Shown in pieces: positions 59,145 through 64,000 of a stretch of DNA of 64,000 bases (within the stretch, counting starts at the first letter, position 1; every line of letters begins with the position of its first letter). Made by a program: the position numbers and the translations under genes. This DNA is from Peptococcaceae bacterium. Lineage in GTDB: Bacteria > Bacillota > Dehalobacteriia > UBA4068 > JAAVYR01. The stretch covers positions 1 to 64,000 of the forward strand of contig JAAVYR010000014.1 of the NCBI GenBank assembly GCA_022791255.1. Reading direction: 5' to 3'. The notes below the pieces were generated by a model that had not been told where the DNA came from, did no database searches, and worked only from the letters and a program-made list of their open reading frames with translations.

Positions 59145-62100
59145 TTAAGAAATATCAGAAACAGGTTCTCTTACATAAGACATACGACTAATTTCCTTCA
59201 GCAGCTTTTGCAAAAGCGCTAACACCTTTTCCCCTGATAGATTTTTTGTATCCATACGAATGATAAATTCATCTTCATTGCCAGGTTTAAAGTGTAAAGT
59301 CTTCCCCATCAGCGTATTCAAGCTTAACAGGTCATTGCCACCTAGTGAAAACTCCGGCCCAAATATAACATCCACCCGCTGGGCTGTCTGCACCATAGAG
59401 CGTACGCCGATGCGTTCTCCCTGTATTTTGATTTCCGTAATTTTGAATAGATTTTGCACTGGACGAGGCAACTTCCCATAGCGCTCTACTACTTCGGCTT
59501 TTAATTCTTCTAAAGCAACCACATTGGCCACCTGGGCCATTCGCTTATACACTTCCATCTTCAGCTGAGAGTCTTCCATATAGTCATCAGGGATGTATCC
59601 ATCCAAAGAAAGTTCCAAAAGCAGTGGTTTCTTGAGAATGTTCTTTTGAGGCAAGGCTTTTACCACTGGCAACGGTCCTTCTGTTCTAGCTTCCATACCT
59701 GCTTCCCGAGCCACCATCTTCTTTTGCACTTCTTCTTCTACCATCTGACAATACAGGTCAAAGCCTACTGCTGCGATATGTCCATGTTGCTGCGGTCCTA
59801 AGATATTACCAGCTCCGCGGATTTCCATATCTCGCATGGCGATTTTAAAGCCAGAGCCCAGCTCCGTAAAGTCCCGGATAGCAGCAAGCCGTTTCCGCGC
59901 TATATCAGAAAGGATTTTTCCTCTTGCATAAGTGAAGTAAGCAAAGGCCTGCCGCTTGCTCCGCCCGACTCTACCCCGCAGCTGATAAAGTTGAGCTAAA
60001 CCAAAATTATCTGCATCTGATACGATAAGTGTATTTACATTAGGGATGTCCAGCCCCGACTCAACAATAGTAGTAGAAACTAAAATATCTACTTCCCCAT
60101 CGATGAAGTCCTGCATCACTTCTTCCAGCACTTTCTCAGGCATCTGTCCATGGGCCACGGCAATGCTGGCCTCTGGCACCAGTTGCTGGATTTGTGCCGC
60201 CACTTCAAAAATATTTTCTACACGGTTATGAATGTAATACACCTGGCCCATACGGGAGAGCTCCCGGATAATCGCGTCTTTTATCAGGCGAGCATGCCAC
60301 TCCACTACAAAGGTCTGCACCGGCAGCCGGTCCTCCGGTGGGGTCGCAAGGATACTCATATCCCGCATGCCCACCATAGCCATATGCAACGTGCGAGGAA
60401 TAGGCGTCGCTGATAAGGTAAGCACATCAATATTTTTTCTTAGCTCTTTGATTTTTTCTTTATGAGCAACACCAAAGCGCTGCTCCTCATCTATAATCAA
60501 TAACCCTAAATCTTTAAAAACTAATTCTTTCGAAAAAAGACGATGGGTGCCAATCACTACATCAATGGCACCTTGCAGCAGTCCTGCTAAGATTTCTTTT
60601 TTCTGTTTCGCACTGGTAAAACGGCTCAGGCAAGCTACCTTCACACCATAATCCCGGAAACGGTCCTGAAAGGTAATCATATGCTGGGTAGCAAGAACGG
60701 TAGTCGGCACCAGCACCGCCACCTGTTTGCCATCCATCACCGCTTTAAAGGCTGCTCTAAGAGCTACTTCCGTCTTTCCATACCCGACATCGCCGCAAAG
60801 AAGCCGGTCCATAGGGCGAGAGGACTCCATATCCTTTTTGATTTCCTGCACAGCCTGGAGCTGATGTTCTGTTTCCGCATAGGGAAATGCATCCTCAAAC
60901 TCCTTTTGCCAAGGCGTATCCTTGGAAAAAGCAAATCCCGGCTCCAACGCCCGCTGACTGTATAAATCCAATAGCTTATCGGCAAGCTCGGCAATGCCTT
61001 TTTGGGCCTTCATGCGAGTCCGCTGCCATTCCGTGCCACCCAGCTTATACAGCTTCGGTTGAGTGCTGTCAGAAGCAATATATTTCTGGATAAGATTGAC
61101 CTGGTCTACCGGTACATACAGTTTATCGTTACCGGCATATTGCAGGTAGAGGTAGTCTTTTGCCACATCTCCTACCTGGAGACGCACCACCTCGACGAAT
61201 TTCCCAATACCGTGATTAATATGAACGACATAATCCCCTGGCGTCAAATCATAGAAATTTTCTATTTTTTCTCCAGCAGCAAACTTCCGCCGTTTTTTCG
61301 CCTTGGCTTCTTGGCCTAACAGCTCCTTTTCTGTAAAAACAGCCAGCTTTAAGTCTCCATTAGCCGCACCGCCAATACAATCAGAAAGTACAAAATGAAT
61401 AGTAGCAAAATTAATCTGCGGATAGTCTATTTCCAGCTGACTGAAACTTTCTCGTAATTTACCAAGACGGATGTCAGAGCTTGCCGTTACCACCAGCTGA
61501 TAGCCCTGCTTTTGATAAAAGGTCACATCCTCTTGAAGCAAATCCATCTTTCCCATATAAGCAGGAATATCCCGAGAAACATCGGTAAAGGTCCGACCGA
61601 CTAGAGAATAAAACTGCTGCGTCTCGTCCATGTGGTCCTCAAATGCTGCCATAGACTGCTGAACGATAGGAAAATCATGGAATAACACCATAGACTTCTT
61701 TTCTGCTGCAGCCATCACTTCCGCTACAGAAGCAAAGTTTTTCAGGAAAGAGGAGAGACAGGCGCCTGTTTCCATAGCGTCAGCAAAAATACTCTTTTGA
61801 TACCCCTCCTGCTGCAACATACTTTGGAAAATATCCTGACTTTGGCAGAAATAAATCAATGCCTCAGCTGGAAAATAAGCCAGCAGTTGGTCTAATGCAG
61901 GGAAAAAATGGCTGCCATAGCGCTCCATACCCTCTTGCCATTGGCCCAGCTCCATACTTTCAATGGCAGCAGGAATATCGCTCTCTTTATCACGCCCATC
62001 AAGCCCGTCACTTCCCAGCACCGCTTGTGCCTGAAGAAACTCTTCTTCTAATTGCCTAGCAGCTTGGGCCAATTGCTCCCTGTCGACTGGCAATTCATGA

Positions 62101-62789
62101 GCAGGACAAAGCAAAAACTCCTCTATAGCACTGGTCATTCGCTGGTTCGCCACGGAGAAAAAGTGGATAGCTTCCACCTCATCATCAAAAAACTCTACCC
62201 GAATAGCCTGCCCATAAACAAAGGGATAAATATCCAAAATATCCCCTCGCAAACTAAAACAACCAGCCTCTTCTACTTTTTTCTCTCTTCGATAGCCCAG
62301 CTTTATCAGGGTTTCTGGCAATTGCGTCAAATCCACCTGGTCACCTTTTTTCACCATACGGATATCTGCAGCAAAATGAGATAAAGGCGCCAGTTTCCGG
62401 GTAAGGCTGGCACCCTCTGCTACCACCAGGATTTTTTCTTTTTTTGCCAGTCTCGTCAATACCTGGATACGTTGACGAACCACTTCCAGGTTATTCCCCT
62501 GGACAGCAAAAGGCAGCAGCTCCAGATAAGGAAATAAATAAACCTGCTCCTCTCCTAATACACCAGACAGATTATGATACATAAGCTGAGCAGATTTCTC
62601 ATCCACTGTCACCACCAGTTGACTGCTACTGCCAGCTAGAAAGGTATTGATAATGGTGGCAGTCTGTGCTAAAAGATTAGTCGCGACTATCTCCGTCATC
62701 ACTGGACTTTTCTTATTATCAGCTACCAATTGTTCCCGCAAATAAGCATAATATGGCGTTTCTTGCCAACGGGCTAATACTTCTAACAT
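59145..62789 (-). CDS. mfd: Transcription-repair coupling factor
   Basis: A 1214-residue ATP-dependent translocase that removes stalled RNA polymerase and recruits UvrA. Residues 1 to about 450 form UvrB-like domains 1-3, about 510-580 the CarD-like RNA-polymerase-interacting domain (LTPGDYVVHINHGIGKFVEV), and about 630-1000 the RecG-like motor with GDVGYGKTEVALRAAF, DEEQRFGV and TATPIPRTLHMAM. The TRCF C-terminal domain follows. The length is normal. The start follows AAAGGAGG. It overlaps no neighbour and follows pth. Confidence 0.98.
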   Translation of the reverse strand: MLEVLARWQETPYYAYLREQLVADNKKSPVMTEIVATNLLAQTATIINTFLAGSSSQLVVTVDEKSAQLMYHNLSGVLGEEQVYLFPYLELLPFAVQGNNLEVVRQRIQVLTRLAKKEKILVVAEGASLTRKLAPLSHFAADIRMVKKGDQVDLTQLPETLIKLGYRREKKVEEAGCFSLRGDILDIYPFVYGQAIRVEFFDDEVEAIHFFSVANQRMTSAIEEFLLCPAHELPVDREQLAQAARQLEEEFLQAQAVLGSDGLDGRDKESDIPAAIESMELGQWQEGMERYGSHFFPALDQLLAYFPAEALIYFCQSQDIFQSMLQQEGYQKSIFADAMETGACLSSFLKNFASVAEVMAAAEKKSMVLFHDFPIVQQSMAAFEDHMDETQQFYSLVGRTFTDVSRDIPAYMGKMDLLQEDVTFYQKQGYQLVVTASSDIRLGKLRESFSQLEIDYPQINFATIHFVLSDCIGGAANGDLKLAVFTEKELLGQEAKAKKRRKFAAGEKIENFYDLTPGDYVVHINHGIGKFVEVVRLQVGDVAKDYLYLQYAGNDKLYVPVDQVNLIQKYIASDSTQPKLYKLGGTEWQRTRMKAQKGIAELADKLLDLYSQRALEPGFAFSKDTPWQKEFEDAFPYAETEHQLQAVQEIKKDMESSRPMDRLLCGDVGYGKTEVALRAAFKAVMDGKQVAVLVPTTVLATQHMITFQDRFRDYGVKVACLSRFTSAKQKKEILAGLLQGAIDVVIGTHRLFSKELVFKDLGLLIIDEEQRFGVAHKEKIKELRKNIDVLTLSATPIPRTLHMAMVGMRDMSILATPPEDRLPVQTFVVEWHARLIKDAIIRELSRMGQVYYIHNRVENIFEVAAQIQQLVPEASIAVAHGQMPEKVLEEVMQDFIDGEVDILVSTTIVESGLDIPNVNTLIVSDADNFGLAQLYQLRGRVGRSKRQAFAYFTYARGKILSDIARKRLAAIRDFTELGSGFKIAMRDMEIRGAGNILGPQQHGHIAAVGFDLYCQMVEEEVQKKMVAREAGMEARTEGPLPVVKALPQKNILKKPLLLELSLDGYIPDDYMEDSQLKMEVYKRMAQVANVVALEELKAEVVERYGKLPRPVQNLFKITEIKIQGERIGVRSMVQTAQRVDVIFGPEFSLGGNDLLSLNTLMGKTLHFKPGNEDEFIIRMDTKNLSGEKVLALLQKLLKEISRMSYVREPVSDIS

Positions 62790-62830
62790 GTCATGCCTCC
62801 TTTATATTGCTTTCCAGAGAGTGGTAAATC

Positions 62831-63397
62831 CTATTTATCTTGCCGATTATAACGGTTCATGGCCTCTGTGATACCATGCTTTACCCAGCAAGTAATGGCG
62901 TCCATGGCTTTTGCAATGCCATCATCAATCAGTGCGTCTTCTTCTGGGGAAAATTTTCCCAGAACAAAATCTTTGCCTTGGGCATACTGACTTTTCCCAA
63001 TGCCGATTTTCAGCCGAGAAAGCTGTTCCGTACCGAAAAGACGGATAATATCTCGCATACCGTTGTGCCCACCGCAGCTGCCCTTTTGCCGCAGTTTCAC
63101 AGTACCCACCGCTAAATCCATATCATCATACACAACCAGCAGGTCTTCTTTATCTACTTTATAAAACTGCATCACAGCAAGAACAGCCTGCCCGCTTAAA
63201 TTCATAAAAGTTTGGGGCTTTACTAATAACACCTTTTCCCCGTCAATTTTGGTCTCGCCGATGAGGGCCTGAAAGTTGTTTTTCCATCCTTGCACACTAT
63301 GTCTTTCCCCAAAGCTATCAATGGTCATAAAGCCCACATTATGACGAGTAGCCGCATACTCTATACCGGGATTACCTAATCCTACAACGATTTTCAT
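62831..63397 (-). CDS. pth: Peptidyl-tRNA hydrolase
   Basis: A 188-residue esterase that recycles peptidyl-tRNA. The N-terminal GLGNPGIEYAATRHNVGF carries the catalytic His and Asn. VVYDDMDLAVGTVKLRQKGS has the conserved Asp, and GGHNGMRDI the second Asn. The start follows GAGGAAG. It lies between prs and mfd, the same order as B. subtilis. Confidence 0.97.
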   Translation of the reverse strand: MKIVVGLGNPGIEYAATRHNVGFMTIDSFGERHSVQGWKNNFQALIGETKIDGEKVLLVKPQTFMNLSGQAVLAVMQFYKVDKEDLLVVYDDMDLAVGTVKLRQKGSCGGHNGMRDIIRLFGTEQLSRLKIGIGKSQYAQGKDFVLGKFSPEEDALIDDGIAKAMDAITCWVKHGITEAMNRYNRQDK

Positions 63398-63563
63398 TTT
63401 TCTTCCTCACGATTATTTTTTCTAGAGTTCTTTATTATAATCCTATTTTTAAGAATTAGTCAATGCACCTTTTGCCTTCGCTCTCATATAATAAGATTAG
63501 ATACTGAAAAGTATCTGATTTACCCTGGGCAATCTTTTACCCGCATTGTTACCTCTCCTCCTC

Positions 63564-63598
63564 AAAAAAGGTCTAAAGCGTTTGCTTTAGACCTTTTT
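63564..63598 (-). terminator. Terminator after prs
   Basis: AAAAAAGGTCTAAAGC and GCTTTAGACCTTTTT form a near-perfect stem with loop GTTT. Confidence 0.92.
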
Positions 63599-63633
63599 CC
63601 TATTCTTATATTTTCTTACATTAAGATACCATC

Positions 63634-64000
63634 TTAGTCAAATAATTTGCTGACAGATAAATCTTCATGGATGCGAATAATCCCTTCGCCCAAGAGAGAC
63701 GCTACAGAAATAGATTTAATTTTACTGGAGGTGCCTTGTCTGTCTGGCGTCAAGGGAATAGTGTTGGTAATCATCACTTCTTTTATCACCGAATTTTCCA
63801 ACCGTTCTACAGCAGGCGGAGAAAATACCGGATGGGTACAGCAGGCATAGACCGTCTTTGCCCCCATTTTTTTGAGCACTTCTGCGCCTTTGGTAATGGT
63901 ACCGGCCGTATCAATAATATCATCTACCATAATGACATTTTTATCTTTGATATTCCCGATAACATTCATGATTTCCGCTTTATTCGCTTCCGGACGCCGC
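63634..64000 (-). CDS. prs: Ribose-phosphate pyrophosphokinase, 3' part
   Basis: The C-terminal roughly 121 codons of PRPP synthetase; the gene continues past the right edge. The frame includes RRPEANKAEIMNVIGN at the edge, then the PRPP-binding loop VIMVDDIIDTAGTITKGA. The C-terminus (KSISVASLLGEGIIRIHEDL) is typical, with LFD at the end. It supplies PRPP, also used by the nicotinate phosphoribosyltransferase in this window. The ATG at 63969 is internal, not the start. Confidence 0.96.
   Translation of the reverse strand, partial: RRPEANKAEIMNVIGNIKDKNVIMVDDIIDTAGTITKGAEVLKKMGAKTVYACCTHPVFSPPAVERLENSVIKEVMITNTIPLTPDRQGTSSKIKSISVASLLGEGIIRIHEDLSVSKLFD

Overview
The window looks like a contiguous piece of chromosome from an anaerobic, endospore-forming Firmicute of clostridial type. 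Spore genes (spoVT, yabP, yabQ, a CotS-family kinase), a complete [FeFe]-hydrogenase maturation set (hydE, hydF, hydG plus a TM1266-type regulator), formate-tetrahydrofolate ligase and copper-amine-oxidase-type stalk domains point that way; genus or family cannot be fixed from this sequence. There are two tRNA-Leu genes. I see no rRNA, CRISPR array, prophage or transposase gene.

Layout. 1-620: the 5' part of a secreted-protein gene running off the left edge, next to nested small inverted-repeat elements. 618-10130, minus strand: tRNA-Leu(GAG), a membrane-anchored family 5 solute-binding protein, nicotinate phosphoribosyltransferase, coaE, mutM and polA (one likely operon), then an ECF sigma factor with a fused anti-sigma/DUF4349 protein. 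10344-15899, plus strand: tRNA-Leu(CAA), an OmpR-type two-component pair and a three-gene membrane/envelope operon (MGDG-synthase-like glycosyltransferase, polysaccharide deacetylase, UPF0104 membrane protein). 15989-22130: phospholipase-C-like protein, rhodanese, SdpI-like protein, two ECF-transporter S components, and serC-serA. 22443-25589: FAD-dependent protein and a lipoprotein. 25645-31406: hydF, hydG, hydE, TM1266-type regulator, and a SulP transporter. 31624-39750: a small orphan ORF, several secreted or membrane proteins and an AlgJ/AlgI-like O-acetylation pair. 39897-45747: a hydroxyacid dehydrogenase, an Mrp ATPase, a YtrA-type regulator with its ABC transporter, and a second ECF sigma module. 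45796-48343: fchA-like and fhs. 48478-51772: glycosyltransferase, CotS-like kinase and mannose-1-P guanylyltransferase. 52050-64000, minus strand: the conserved block prs-pth-mfd-prsA-spoVT-mazG-hup-rqcP-yabP-yabQ-HTH-divIC-S1-ppx, largely the order known near the B. subtilis origin.

The least explained signals are: a dispersed palindromic repeat family (four copies, one split by a second nested element); a four-site DnaA-box cluster lying on the promoter of the HTH-divIC operon; TTAAG direct repeats in front of the envelope-lipid operon just downstream of an OmpR-type regulator; TTGTCAAAAAG direct repeats at the SulP promoter; an extra small HTH protein coupled to divIC; and a 58-codon ORF with its own ribosome site and terminator. 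No single locus can be declared a proven new system from sequence alone.
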